Source: Shewanella aquimarina
Lineage (GTDB): Bacteria; Pseudomonadota; Gammaproteobacteria; Enterobacterales; Shewanellaceae
Reading direction: 5' to 3'
Length of the DNA stretch: 63,129 nucleotides
NCBI RefSeq assembly: GCF_023349185.1
Contig: NZ_JAKIKY010000020.1
Location: forward strand, 1 to 63,129
Below are positions 7,287 through 15,277 of the stretch, piece by piece. Both the position numbers and the translations under genes were made by a program. How positions within the stretch are numbered: the stretch's first letter is position 1; each line of letters starts with the position of its first letter. The notes beneath the pieces were generated by a model. That model ran no database searches and had not been told where the DNA came from. It worked only from the letters and a program-made list of their open reading frames with translations.

Positions 7287-7877
7287 TTAAGCCTTTGGCA
7301 GATACTTGCGGGCAATCCAATAGTCCAGGCTGGTATAACGTCCACCACCTATGATCAACAAGGCAAACAGCATGAACAGATAGGTCACGGCAAACTCGAT
7401 GCCGTTGTTAAGGATCACAAAGTTACCCGAGGAGGTCAGCCAGTCATAATTTCCATACTCCTGCAACAGCGACTTGGCCGCCGCGAGTTTTTCGGCAGAC
7501 GCCATTACCTGCTCGTTGGCCAGCCAAGAGCTAGGATCGGCGATGGCCAACCAGCCATTTTTCCAATGCACGCTAAAGGCCGCCACCGCCATGGTGACCA
7601 TCAAGGGAATTGAGATCAATCGGGTGGCTAAGCCCAGGATCAACAAGATCCCGCCGACAAACTCGCTGCCAGCCGCCAAGGCCACCATCACCTCGGGCAT
7701 GGGCAGACCTAATCCCCACTCGGCATTGCCGAACCAGGCTGCCGTATCGCTAAAGTGGGACAACTTGTTGTAACCCGCTTGCATCAGTACGGGCGCCAGA
7801 TAAAGCCTCAATGCCAGGGCCGCCACACCATCAAGCTGGGCGCTCCCCTGGGTAAATTTAGCGTACAGTTTCTGCAT
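7287..7877 (-). CDS. DoxX-family membrane protein
   Basis: The 196-residue protein shows the DoxX pattern: an amphipathic start, then LALRLYLAPVLMQAGYNKLSHF (about residues 20-41), a second span with EFVGGILLILGLATRLISIPLMVTMAVAA (about 73-101), and a C-terminal span FAVTYLFMLFALLIIGGGRYTSLDYWI. A long insert between the last spans (NWKNGW...DWLTSSG region) is hydrophilic. DoxX-type proteins are four-helix inner-membrane proteins, some linked to thiol or sulphur redox chemistry. No substrate is indicated here. It is a single gene with its own terminator. Confidence 0.8.
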   Translation of the reverse strand: MQKLYAKFTQGSAQLDGVAALALRLYLAPVLMQAGYNKLSHFSDTAAWFGNAEWGLGLPMPEVMVALAAGSEFVGGILLILGLATRLISIPLMVTMAVAAFSVHWKNGWLAIADPSSWLANEQVMASAEKLAAAKSLLQEYGNYDWLTSSGNFVILNNGIEFAVTYLFMLFALLIIGGGRYTSLDYWIARKYLPKA

Positions 7878-8005
7878 AACCTCACTCTCTCATTATTTTG
7901 TCATTACCTAATAGACCCTTAGCTGAACAATTTAATTTCAGCAAGACTGCATAAAGACAAGCGTAAGAGGATTTAGGAAGATGGGGAGATGGGGAGATAG
8001 AAGAG

Positions 8006-9022
8006 TCAGACGATGAGCACCATGAAGTCGTCGAAGCATTGCAGATAGTCGCTCACGCTGTGAGGCAGACTCGCATCTGGTGCACTCTCGCCCGCCTCTG
8101 TCCCGCCCTGACTGGCCATCAACAGCGCCCAACAGGCGGCAAAATACCAATAGAGTGCCAGCGCCGCCGGAATAGCCGCCTGCGCCTTGTGGTTTAGCTT
8201 GGGATGCCCCTCGAGGTAGCCCAAAATCAACTTATGGCGCTGCTCAGTGGAGAGCCTATGGGTCGCCAGCACGCTGGCGAGATCCACCAAGGGATGCGAG
8301 CTACAGGCATATTCGTAATCGATACACCAGAGCCGCCCCTGACTCATCAAGAGATTATGGGGGTTGAGATCGCGGTGGCTGTATTGCGGTGCCAGCTCAC
8401 AGGCATCCAGCTCTGCAAGGACGGCATCGACGCGCACTCGATGGGCCTTAAGCTCAAGCCACCTCTGCTGCCATTGATCGCGATATGGCGCAGGAGTTCG
8501 GCAACCTTCGGCTACGCTGGCTAACCGTTGAAAGTAGCGCCGCCACTGCTCGCTCACAGAGATGGGGTTCTCTGGCACGGGCAGATAACTCAGGCCGCGA
8601 AGCAGCTCCAGCAGCAACACCTCGGCATCGGTTCGGGTAACGGCTTCATCCTGCAGCGGATGAGCGGGATTGGCCGTCATCAGGCGGCTCCAATCTTCCT
8701 CTGTGTCGATGAAACGACTCAGATAGAAGCGGTTGTCAGGCGACACATATACCAGCTCGGGAGCTATGCCTTGCCGCTGTGCCAGACGCCAGTTCGCCAC
8801 CTCATGATCCCGGGCACTGATCTGGCTACTCGCCTGACTGTTGACCCGCAGCACCAGCTGCTTGCCGGCATTGCTCAGATGATAATTTTGGTTGCTCAGC
8901 CCCCGCGAGAGCGCCTGTATATGTGTGGTCGCATCGAGTGGGCAGCCAAGGCTGGCCAGCTGCGTCTTAACCGCCTCAGGCAGGCTTTCACGCAAACCAT
9001 CACGCCGACTATCGCCTGACAT
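8006..9022 (-). CDS. Thiamine kinase-like phosphotransferase (ThiK-like)
   Basis: The 338-residue protein has an aminoglycoside/choline-kinase fold. Visible motifs are a glycine-rich loop GLSNQNYHL (about residue 41), the lysine-region strand QLVLRVN, the catalytic Brenner motif YSHRDLNPHNLL (about 215-226) and the metal-binding WCIDYEYA (about 233). It is the last gene of the operon led by the TPP riboswitch, 39 bases behind a PnuT-type permease. This makes salvage of thiamine by phosphorylation to thiamine phosphate the natural role. In E. coli, ThiK is encoded next to hinT and ycfL, and both homologues occur just upstream here. The N-terminus may begin a few codons later. Confidence 0.75.
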   Translation of the reverse strand: MSGDSRRDGLRESLPEAVKTQLASLGCPLDATTHIQALSRGLSNQNYHLSNAGKQLVLRVNSQASSQISARDHEVANWRLAQRQGIAPELVYVSPDNRFYLSRFIDTEEDWSRLMTANPAHPLQDEAVTRTDAEVLLLELLRGLSYLPVPENPISVSEQWRRYFQRLASVAEGCRTPAPYRDQWQQRWLELKAHRVRVDAVLAELDACELAPQYSHRDLNPHNLLMSQGRLWCIDYEYACSSHPLVDLASVLATHRLSTEQRHKLILGYLEGHPKLNHKAQAAIPAALALYWYFAACWALLMASQGGTEAGESAPDASLPHSVSDYLQCFDDFMVLIV

Positions 9023-9061
9023 CAGATCTCAGCCTCGACGAACAGTACGGCAAGACTCGCC

Positions 9062-9709
9062 CTAGTCATAGGAGTAGTCACCCTGACTCGGCTGCTGCAT
9101 GCTGGTACGCCATAGGAAATAACCCCCTATCGCCATGCCTACATACAAGATGAACAGCATAGAGGTGAGCATCAGTCCCTTGTTGAGATAGAGGTAGATG
9201 GACACAAAATCGATAACCACCCAATAGAGCCAGTTCTCCAGCACCTTGCGCGCCACCAGATAGGTAGTCATCACGGCAAAGCAGCTGGTTGCGGCGTCCA
9301 GATATGGGTACGAAGCCTGAGTGTAGCTCGCCATTAGGTGGCCGACCACCAGGGAAACCACACTGGTCGCGACAATCAGATAGATATGCCGTCCCAGCGA
9401 CCAGCTCACAACCTCGACACCATGGTCTTCACCGCCGCCATAGCGCCACAGCCAGAAGCCGTAGCCAGCCATCGCCATGTAGTAGACGTTGAGCAGCGAC
9501 TCCATCAGCAGGGAGACCTCCCAAAACAGCAAGGTATAGATGGCGGTGCTGACAAACGCCGCCGCCCAGCACCAGATGTTGCCGCGCATCGCCAGCGCCA
9601 GGTAGGCCAGTGCCAAGACCACGGCAACGGCCTCCCAGGCCGTCATGGCGTTGGCCTGCTCGAAAGCCTGGGTCAGGGTGCTGACCAAAGCGGACCAGAA
9701 ATCTATCAT
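9062..9709 (-). CDS. pnuT: PnuC-family permease, probably thiamine transporter PnuT
   Basis: The 215-residue protein has about seven membrane spans. The W-rich signature MRGNIWCWAAAFVSTAIYTLLFW (about residues 42-64) and NVYYMAMAGYGFWLWRYG are characteristic of the PnuC/PnuT/PnuX vitamin transporters, which work by facilitated diffusion with trapping of the substrate by phosphorylation. Its place in a TPP-riboswitch operon, next to a ThiK-like kinase, points to thiamine, not nicotinamide riboside. Spacing is 41 bases to the gene before it and 39 to the kinase gene. The specificity is inferred from context. Confidence 0.8.
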   Translation of the reverse strand: MIDFWSALVSTLTQAFEQANAMTAWEAVAVVLALAYLALAMRGNIWCWAAAFVSTAIYTLLFWEVSLLMESLLNVYYMAMAGYGFWLWRYGGGEDHGVEVVSWSLGRHIYLIVATSVVSLVVGHLMASYTQASYPYLDAATSCFAVMTTYLVARKVLENWLYWVVIDFVSIYLYLNKGLMLTSMLFILYVGMAIGGYFLWRTSMQQPSQGDYSYD

Positions 9710-9750
9710 AGGATGAGTGTCGCTCCCGTTGCCTTATTCGCCTTTTGGCC

Positions 9751-10011
9751 TTATTCCTGATGGGACAGGTCCAGCTCACCGCCGATAAACTTGACCACGA
9801 ACACCGCCTTGCCCCACTTCTGGTGGGCGGCCTCCATCTCGGTGGCCAACATCTGCATTACCTCGCCATACTCACCACACACCTGAGTGGCCATGGCATT
9901 GGTACGGCGCTCTATGTTGGGGTAACCATCTACCCTGCCGATAAACCATTTGATGGGATCGATATAGTTATCCTTGAGGGGATACATGCTGATTTCAGCC
10001 GTTAATTTCAT
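9751..10011 (-). CDS. Single-domain YkoF-like thiamine-binding protein
   Basis: The 86-residue protein has an ACT-like ferredoxin fold pattern: KLTAEISMYPLKDNYIDPI strand, a helix, then TNAMATQVCGEYGEVMQMLATEMEAA and a closing strand KAVFVVKFIGG. B. subtilis YkoF has two such domains in tandem and binds thiamine/HMP; here only one is present, so a dimer would be needed to copy that geometry. No signal peptide is visible, so it is probably cytosolic. The ribosome-binding site AAGGAGTTAAG is strong. It sits between the TonB receptor and pnuT in the TPP-controlled operon. Confidence 0.7.
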   Translation of the reverse strand: MKLTAEISMYPLKDNYIDPIKWFIGRVDGYPNIERRTNAMATQVCGEYGEVMQMLATEMEAAHQKWGKAVFVVKFIGGELDLSHQE

Positions 10012-10073
10012 CTTAACTCCTTAATGGGGCGAGCCCTGCCCGCCCCTGTCGTAATAAGCAACTATACAGGCGA

Positions 10074-12215
10074 TTACATAAACTTGACGTTAAGCGTAAC
10101 GCCTAGCTGGCGAGGATCGCCGTAGCGGATATATTGCTTGTCGGCCCAGCCGTTATCTGGCTCGTTACCGAAATAGAAGCCGCGCACGCCATACTGCTCG
10201 TCAAACAGGTTGCGACCCCAAAGGTAAGCCGACCAGGTCTCTGTCTCATAACCAACACGGGCATTGAAGATAGTATAGGGCTCTGACTTAGAATCGTTGC
10301 TGTCTGAGTAGTAGAACTCACTCTTGCCACTTGTGGTCAGGTTGGCGAACCACCCCAGATCGCTGCGATAGGTCGCCCCCGCGCTATAGGTAAGGTTAGG
10401 CGAGTGAGCCAGTTCGCGGCCACTGAGATCCACCAGTCCACCATACTTATCCTGGTAGGCGTAATCGCCATAGGCGGTCTCTAACCAGCCCAGCGTGCCG
10501 TATAGCTTAAGGTTATCAGTGGCATACCAGTTAGCTTCCAGCTCGGCACCATAGTTGTGGGAGCTACCGGCGTTTTCGATATAGAGGATAAACTTCTGTG
10601 GTTCATCCGGGTTTTGCTGCGAGGCTGAGACCTGCTGATCGCGTCTGTCCATGTAAAACAGCGAGAAATGCGTGGTGGCGTCGCCATTGAGCCACTCGGA
10701 CTTGAGTCCAAGCTCATAGTTGTACAGAGTCTCTGCCTGGAACTCCTTCTTATCGCTCAAAGAAGTCGGCAGCGACATGTTGAAACCACCTGCCTTATAG
10801 CCGCGGGCGATACGCGCATAGGCCTGATGCTCTGGGCTCAGCGTCTTGCTCAGGGCAATATGGCCACCCCACATGCTCTCAGACGGCGCGAAGGCATCGT
10901 TGGCAGAGTCGCTGTAGTCACTCTCGCGGCGCTCGAGACGCGCACCGACAGAGAGCGCATAGCCATGGCCCAGGTCGCTGTCTAACTGGGCGAAAACGGC
11001 CAGGTTAGTCGCCTCATACTCGGCCATGAGGTTGTCTTCCCAGCCGTTGTAGACCTCGGTGGTGTCATTGTCTTCTGTGAGTCTCAGGCCATAGACACCC
11101 ACCAACCAGTCTGTGCTACCGCCTAAGATACGTCCCGCCTCGGTGGAGCTTAGACGAAACTCCTGAGACAGGGTGGTTCTGTCGCCCAGCTTGTTCCAGG
11201 TGTAGTCATACTGGCAGGGCTCACCCTCACAGCTGCGGGCAGCCCAATATGCAGGATTTGCCCAGTCGCCGTCGTAGCCGTGGTGAGTATCACTCTGAGC
11301 CATTGAACTTAATGAGACCAGCTCGAAGCTGTCGGCGCCCGAATAGGTCAGCTTTAAAGAGCCACCCGTGGTGCGCTGCTTATCGACGCCAGGCTCATCG
11401 GTAAGGGTATCGAAACCGTTGTTGTCCAGTGTCCAGGCATCATAGCCGTTGTTAAAATCGGCGTGCATCAGGCTGAGATCCGCCACCAGATCGTCTGTGG
11501 CATACCAGCGCAACTTGATGCGGCCGGTAAACTCGTCACGGCCATTGGTGTCATCTCGGCCCAGGTAAAGGTTGTCGCGATAGCCGTTCTGCTCATGTTG
11601 CTGCAGCGATACGCGGTACAAGAGCTTACCCGAATCACTCAATGGGCCAGAGCTGAAACCGCTAAAGGTGCGCAGGTTATCATCACCCAGTTGCACCTCG
11701 GCGCCATGTTCGAATACCGAGGTGGGATCGTTACTCTTAAGATAGATGAGTCCCGCCAGGGCGTTGGCACCATAGCGAGTCCCCTGAGGACCACGCAACA
11801 CCTCGACCTGCTGCAGATCGTACATACTGGAGATCATCCCAATACCAGACAGATCTATGTCGTCTATGATATAGCCCACGGAGGAGTTAGGCGCCCCCTG
11901 ATACTCCTCCTGCTCGCCGACGCCGCGGATCTGGAAGTATTTTGCCCGTGAGCTGCCGCCAGACCAGTTGAAGTTGGCAATACCGTTGAGTACGTCTTCG
12001 AAGTGCTGGGCGCCCTCGTCTTCTATCTGCTGTTGGTCGATAACGCTGATGCTCGATGGCACCTTGTCCAGGCTGGATTGGCGAAAATCAGAGGTGACGA
12101 CGATCACTTCCATCTCGTCATTAGTCGGCGGCGTATCGCTCGCCATCAGGCTGGTGTGAGTTAACGCCGCAGCGACGGCAAGGGCGATGGGTGAATAAGA
12201 TTTTAATGTAAACAT
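10074..12215 (-). CDS. TonB-dependent outer-membrane receptor under TPP riboswitch control
   Basis: The 713-residue protein has a signal peptide (about residues 1-25, ending LMA-SDT) and a TonB box region MEVIVVTS. A plug domain follows (about residues 45-170, with SLDKVPSSISVIDQQQIEDEG, VEVLRGPQGTRYGANALAG), then a 22-strand-type barrel ending in an aromatic terminal motif, LGVTLNVKFM. It is the first gene behind the TPP riboswitch, so its ligand is predicted to be thiamine or a precursor. Similar thiamine-regulated receptors have been predicted in Shewanella and relatives. GAGGT precedes the ATG. Ligand identity is inferred from regulation only. Confidence 0.85.
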   Translation of the reverse strand: MFTLKSYSPIALAVAAALTHTSLMASDTPPTNDEMEVIVVTSDFRQSSLDKVPSSISVIDQQQIEDEGAQHFEDVLNGIANFNWSGGSSRAKYFQIRGVGEQEEYQGAPNSSVGYIIDDIDLSGIGMISSMYDLQQVEVLRGPQGTRYGANALAGLIYLKSNDPTSVFEHGAEVQLGDDNLRTFSGFSSGPLSDSGKLLYRVSLQQHEQNGYRDNLYLGRDDTNGRDEFTGRIKLRWYATDDLVADLSLMHADFNNGYDAWTLDNNGFDTLTDEPGVDKQRTTGGSLKLTYSGADSFELVSLSSMAQSDTHHGYDGDWANPAYWAARSCEGEPCQYDYTWNKLGDRTTLSQEFRLSSTEAGRILGGSTDWLVGVYGLRLTEDNDTTEVYNGWEDNLMAEYEATNLAVFAQLDSDLGHGYALSVGARLERRESDYSDSANDAFAPSESMWGGHIALSKTLSPEHQAYARIARGYKAGGFNMSLPTSLSDKKEFQAETLYNYELGLKSEWLNGDATTHFSLFYMDRRDQQVSASQQNPDEPQKFILYIENAGSSHNYGAELEANWYATDNLKLYGTLGWLETAYGDYAYQDKYGGLVDLSGRELAHSPNLTYSAGATYRSDLGWFANLTTSGKSEFYYSDSNDSKSEPYTIFNARVGYETETWSAYLWGRNLFDEQYGVRGFYFGNEPDNGWADKQYIRYGDPRQLGVTLNVKFM

Positions 12216-12296
12216 GGGACCTCAAATTAATATTGAGATCCGGCACTTAAGAAAGCGAGAAAGAATGCACAGACAGATCGCGTTGAATCTAGTGAT

Positions 12297-12411
12297 GTGG
12301 CCCATTCCTACGCCGGTATTAGCCGGATCAGGTTCTAAGGGTTCGTCCAGCGGACATCTCAGTCAATCACAAAGCCTATGGCTTGGCGTTAACACCCCTT
12401 GGCGAGGCCGA
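12297..12411 (-). promoter_or_regulatory. TPP riboswitch (THI box)
   Basis: The minus strand carries the conserved THI-box blocks in order: the GGGGTG helix (12400-12390 region), CTGAGAT, ACCCTTAGAACCTGATC, CGGCTAATACCGGCG and GTAGGAATGG. It lies about 80 bases upstream of the TonB receptor ATG. A -10-like TATAAT at 12416-12411, directly before the aptamer, gives a plausible transcription start. When TPP is bound, expression of the four-gene thiamine operon should be switched off, by translation or transcription. No clear T-run terminator is seen in the 80-base expression platform, so control at translation seems more likely. Confidence 0.95.
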
Positions 12412-12469
12412 TTATACATGACTCATACAAAGAGTTGACATATTTAACGCAAAATTTGCGCCTGACCCA

Positions 12470-12500
12470 TAAAAAAACGCCAGCATTGCTGACGTTTTCA
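12470..12500 (-). terminator. Rho-independent terminator behind ycfL
   Basis: On the minus strand, AACGTCAGCAATGCTGGCGTT is followed by T7. It lies 38 bases past the ycfL stop codon and separates that unit from the TPP-controlled operon downstream. Confidence 0.8.
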
Positions 12501-12537
12501 TCAAATCATTCGCTCGACTCATTGCTGAAAGCAATTT

Positions 12538-12927
12538 TTAATTGGAAATGGCCTCACGCACATAGAGTTCGCAGCGCACCGCAGTGGCATTAGGCGACAG
12601 GGCCGTTACCTGCATCTGCTGCTTGCCATGGAGCTTAAGCGCCTTCCAGCTCACGCCCTCATCTTCCACCGTCGCACCATTGATATCGTACCAGGTAAAC
12701 TTATATTGCAGATGGAGATCTGTGGCCGCCTTGCTGATAACTGTAGCGCGGGCCCGCAAGAAACCGGCCTCGGCCTGGGTCGTCACCCCACTGACATCCA
12801 CATCCGAGTGGAAGGAGCCGTTGTCCACCCTCACCTCGCCGGTAGAGCTGGTCATGATGCCGCCGGTATGCGGCGCACAGGCTGCCAGTCCCAATAACAT
12901 GCAGCCTAACACTAATCCCTTGTTCAT
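12538..12927 (-). CDS. ycfL: YcfL-family (DUF1425) lipoprotein
   Basis: The protein has 129 residues from the ATG at 12927, chosen because AGGAGGGTAAAG directly precedes it; the frame is open eight codons further upstream. A lipoprotein signal ends in the lipobox LAAC (about residues 14-17). The mature part carries VDNGSFHSDVDVSGV, LQYKFTWYDINGATV and a WKALKLHGKQQMQVTALSP segment, typical of DUF1425 proteins. In E. coli, ycfL follows hinT and precedes lpoB and thiK. Here hinT and the thiamine genes are also neighbours, but lpoB is missing and two thioesterase genes intervene. Exact function unknown. Confidence 0.8.
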   Translation of the reverse strand: MNKGLVLGCMLLGLAACAPHTGGIMTSSTGEVRVDNGSFHSDVDVSGVTTQAEAGFLRARATVISKAATDLHLQYKFTWYDINGATVEDEGVSWKALKLHGKQQMQVTALSPNATAVRCELYVREAISN

Positions 12928-12959
12928 CTTTACCCTCCTAACGCCAACCATTGACTCGG

Positions 12960-13424
12960 TTACTCTATCAGAAAATGGGCTCGTGCCGTGGCGATCAACG
13001 CCTTACGGTTGGTTTGCCAGCAGTTGATGTTCACGTTGGCCACACGTCGCCCTTGGCGAGTGATCTTGCACTCGGCAAAACTGTCTCTATGATGGCCGGC
13101 TCGCAGGTAATCGATAGAGAAGTCGACAATTTTGGGTACCTTAGTGGTCTGCATAAATACCATCAACTGTACGATCGCCGACATCTCCATGAAACCGGCG
13201 ATCACCCCGCCATGAATGGCCGGCAGGGTTGGATTACCAATATTCTCATCTTTCTTGGGTAGCTGAAACACCAGCTCGTCGCCAAAGCGTGCCACCTGCA
13301 TGCCGATAAACTTTGCATAAGGTACGTGTGCCAACAGGTGACCGAAATCGTTGAGCTCGGTGGCCTTCTTGACGATATCTTTAACGTTTAGTGCCTGATT
13401 AGCCTCTGGCGAAACCATGGTCAT
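12960..13424 (-). CDS. PaaI-type hotdog thioesterase
   Basis: The 154-residue protein has a hotdog fold of the PaaI/YigI group. The catalytic-loop motif is seen as LPAIHGGVIAGFMEMSAIVQLM (about residues 68-89), where HGG followed by an acidic residue in the helix is diagnostic, and VDFSIDYLRAG is the central strand. Such enzymes hydrolyse acyl-CoA thioesters. The gene overlaps the previous thioesterase by four bases (ATGA), so the two are translationally coupled and may form a heteromer. The acyl group hydrolysed cannot be predicted. Confidence 0.85.
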   Translation of the reverse strand: MTMVSPEANQALNVKDIVKKATELNDFGHLLAHVPYAKFIGMQVARFGDELVFQLPKKDENIGNPTLPAIHGGVIAGFMEMSAIVQLMVFMQTTKVPKIVDFSIDYLRAGHHRDSFAECKITRQGRRVANVNINCWQTNRKALIATARAHFLIE

Positions 13425-13918
13425 TCCCCTTCTCCCATCAAGGCCTGTCTGAAGGCATCACCCACCATCTCTGGGCTGATGCGCATGAAAGAGCCCACCG
13501 CATGGGCGATAGGGTCATCGATAGAATCCTGATAGGCGATGGCGCGAGTAAAGGCCACGCTCGAAGAGAGCTTATAACACTCCGCAAAACCGTAAACGCT
13601 CTTATTTGGCTCGGCCGGTTTCATGTAATCGACTCTCAGATCCAGCGTTGGCGATAACTCAAGTGACTTGTACTTATCGAAAATATTGCACACCACCGCC
13701 GTACCACAGGCGGTGTCCATCAAGGTGGTGATCACCCCGCCGTGTATCACACCGGTATCGGGGTAACCGATCAGCTCGCTGCTATAGGGAAGCTCGATCA
13801 ACACGTGCTGTTCGCTGGCTTCAAGCACACTGAGTCCGAGTCGGCGGCACTGCACTAGCTGGCCGACAAAGCGTGTGGCCAAGTCCGTCAGCGGGAAAAA
13901 ATCAGGATTTGTCTTCAT
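13421..13918 (-). CDS. PaaI-type hotdog thioesterase
   Basis: The 165-residue protein is a second hotdog thioesterase. It has DTGVIHGGVITTLMDTACGTAVV (about residues 54-76) with the full HGG-x-x-x-x-x-x-D catalytic arrangement, and LDLRVDYMKPA as the central strand. The family cleaves acyl-CoA esters in the cytosol. It is followed by the coupled paralogue (4-base overlap) and then ycfL, downstream of hinT, probably all in one unit. The paralogous pair may have arisen by duplication, although the two sequences are now well diverged. Confidence 0.85.
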   Translation of the reverse strand: MKTNPDFFPLTDLATRFVGQLVQCRRLGLSVLEASEQHVLIELPYSSELIGYPDTGVIHGGVITTLMDTACGTAVVCNIFDKYKSLELSPTLDLRVDYMKPAEPNKSVYGFAECYKLSSSVAFTRAIAYQDSIDDPIAHAVGSFMRISPEMVGDAFRQALMGEGE

Positions 13919-13948
13919 TGCTCAACACAGTCCAGAAGTAAGTCAGGA

Positions 13949-14299
13949 TTAACGCGACACCAGCGGTCCCATAAAATCGCCGCCTAATAGGTGCATATGA
14001 ATATGGAAGACTTCCTGGCCGCCATGCTTATTACAGTTCATGATGAGACGATAACCGTCTTCGGCGATCCCCGCCTCATCAGCCAGCTTAGCCGCCACCG
14101 TCATCATGCGCCCTAATGCCTTCTCGTCAGATGCCTTCACATCGTTAACCGTCGGAATAAGATGGTTAGGGATGATGAGAATATGGGTTGGCGCCTTAGG
14201 TTGAATGTCGCGAAAGGCCGTAACCAACTCATCTTGATATAGGATATCGGCGGGAATTTCGCGTCTAATAATTTTACTGAAAATGGTCTCTTCGGCCAT
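13949..14299 (-). CDS. hinT: HIT-family nucleotide hydrolase HinT
   Basis: The 116-residue protein carries the histidine triad HIHMHLLGG (about residues 99-107) and the N-terminal ETIFSKIIRREIPADILYQDE of the HINT branch. HinT hydrolyses purine nucleoside phosphoramidates and acyl-adenylates in the cytosol. It heads a gene set (hinT, two thioesterases, ycfL) that resembles the E. coli hinT-ycfL order. The spacing to the next gene is 30 bases. Confidence 0.93.
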   Translation of the reverse strand: MAEETIFSKIIRREIPADILYQDELVTAFRDIQPKAPTHILIIPNHLIPTVNDVKASDEKALGRMMTVAAKLADEAGIAEDGYRLIMNCNKHGGQEVFHIHMHLLGGDFMGPLVSR

Positions 14300-14420
14300 T
14301 GCACTATCCTCGATGTGACGTTATTCCTGTCAGTATACTCACAAATGACCAATTTGTGATCCTTCATATAAATAAAGGAGTTAACTCGGTTAACGAGTGA
14401 TGATTTTTAGCACAGAGATC

Positions 14421-14453
14421 AAAAAAGCCCACCAGATGAACAGGTGGGCCTTA
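14421..14453 (-). terminator. Rho-independent terminator
   Basis: On the minus strand GCCCACCTG/TCTGGTGGGC is followed by T6. It lies about 47 bases behind the secreted protein gene that ends at 14500 and insulates hinT from it. Confidence 0.85.
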
Positions 14454-14499
14454 TTACTCATCGCAGCGACACTGGCCAAGATTTAATGTTAAGTGCTAT

Positions 14500-15063
14500 T
14501 TAATCGAATGCTAATCTATCGCTGTTCATCTGATCTTGCTGTTTAAGTTGCTTAAGATTTTCACGCTCGGCCTCTATCTGCAGCAACTTAGGCGCCTTGA
14601 AGGTTAACTTGATAAAGGCATCTTGGCGCGTCTTGGCCAACTGTTCCAGCGCCACATTAGTGCCATCGCCCACAAAGCCATACCAGCGCTTACCCGAGCA
14701 GCTTCCCTGTAATACGCATTTATATGAACTCATCTCACTAGAGATAAACTCTGTAGTTTGATAACCACTATCCATCAGAGATTGCTTAATAAAATTAAAA
14801 TCCTGATTATAATCATCATATAAGCCATAGATTTTGCTAGTCATGGTGACCTTTAGTAGCCCGTGTTGCTTATCGGCATAGAGCACATAGTCATTGGCTA
14901 AAGATAAAGATTTAGGTAAAGCATGGGTTTCTACCCTGAGCTCATCTCCCTGGCGTTTGACCTCGCCATACCGGCTGACATCCTCTCCCCAATCAAGCCC
15001 AAAAGGCGCCAATCCATGTGCGTAAAGTGGCGCTAACACTAACAGCAATGCTAACTTCTTCAT
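14500..15063 (-). CDS. Secreted hypothetical protein
   Basis: The 187-residue protein starts with a Sec signal peptide (MKKLALLLVLAPLYAHG, cleavage about residue 17). The mature domain begins LAPFGLDWGEDVSRYG, a pattern seen in small periplasmic proteins of Shewanella and Vibrio that I cannot name. It contains two cysteines close together (YKCVLQGSC), probably a disulphide, and ends in a charged helix (IEAERENLKQLKQQDQMNSD), likely a short coiled coil. It is a single gene with its own terminator. Function unknown. Confidence 0.7.
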   Translation of the reverse strand: MKKLALLLVLAPLYAHGLAPFGLDWGEDVSRYGEVKRQGDELRVETHALPKSLSLANDYVLYADKQHGLLKVTMTSKIYGLYDDYNQDFNFIKQSLMDSGYQTTEFISSEMSSYKCVLQGSCSGKRWYGFVGDGTNVALEQLAKTRQDAFIKLTFKAPKLLQIEAERENLKQLKQQDQMNSDRLAFD

Positions 15064-15277
15064 CGTACCTATTCAGCAAGTCAAAAACTTGACGGATTCT
15101 ACCTCAGAGAGGGTAAATGTGAAACCGAAACGAGCCAAAAAACAATAAAAATATATAGTTATGCAATGTTGGGTCAAAGTAGCAAAATAGTTACTACCGA
15201 TTTAGACCGGTAATACTAAAGCGCTATACAGTATCATAATGACAATACAAAAGTATGAACCATCTCGACAGTCCGCC

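Noticed and set aside
12434..12460. TTGACA promoter on the plus strand near the TPP riboswitch
   Set aside because: No -10 box at a workable distance and no plus-strand gene follows.
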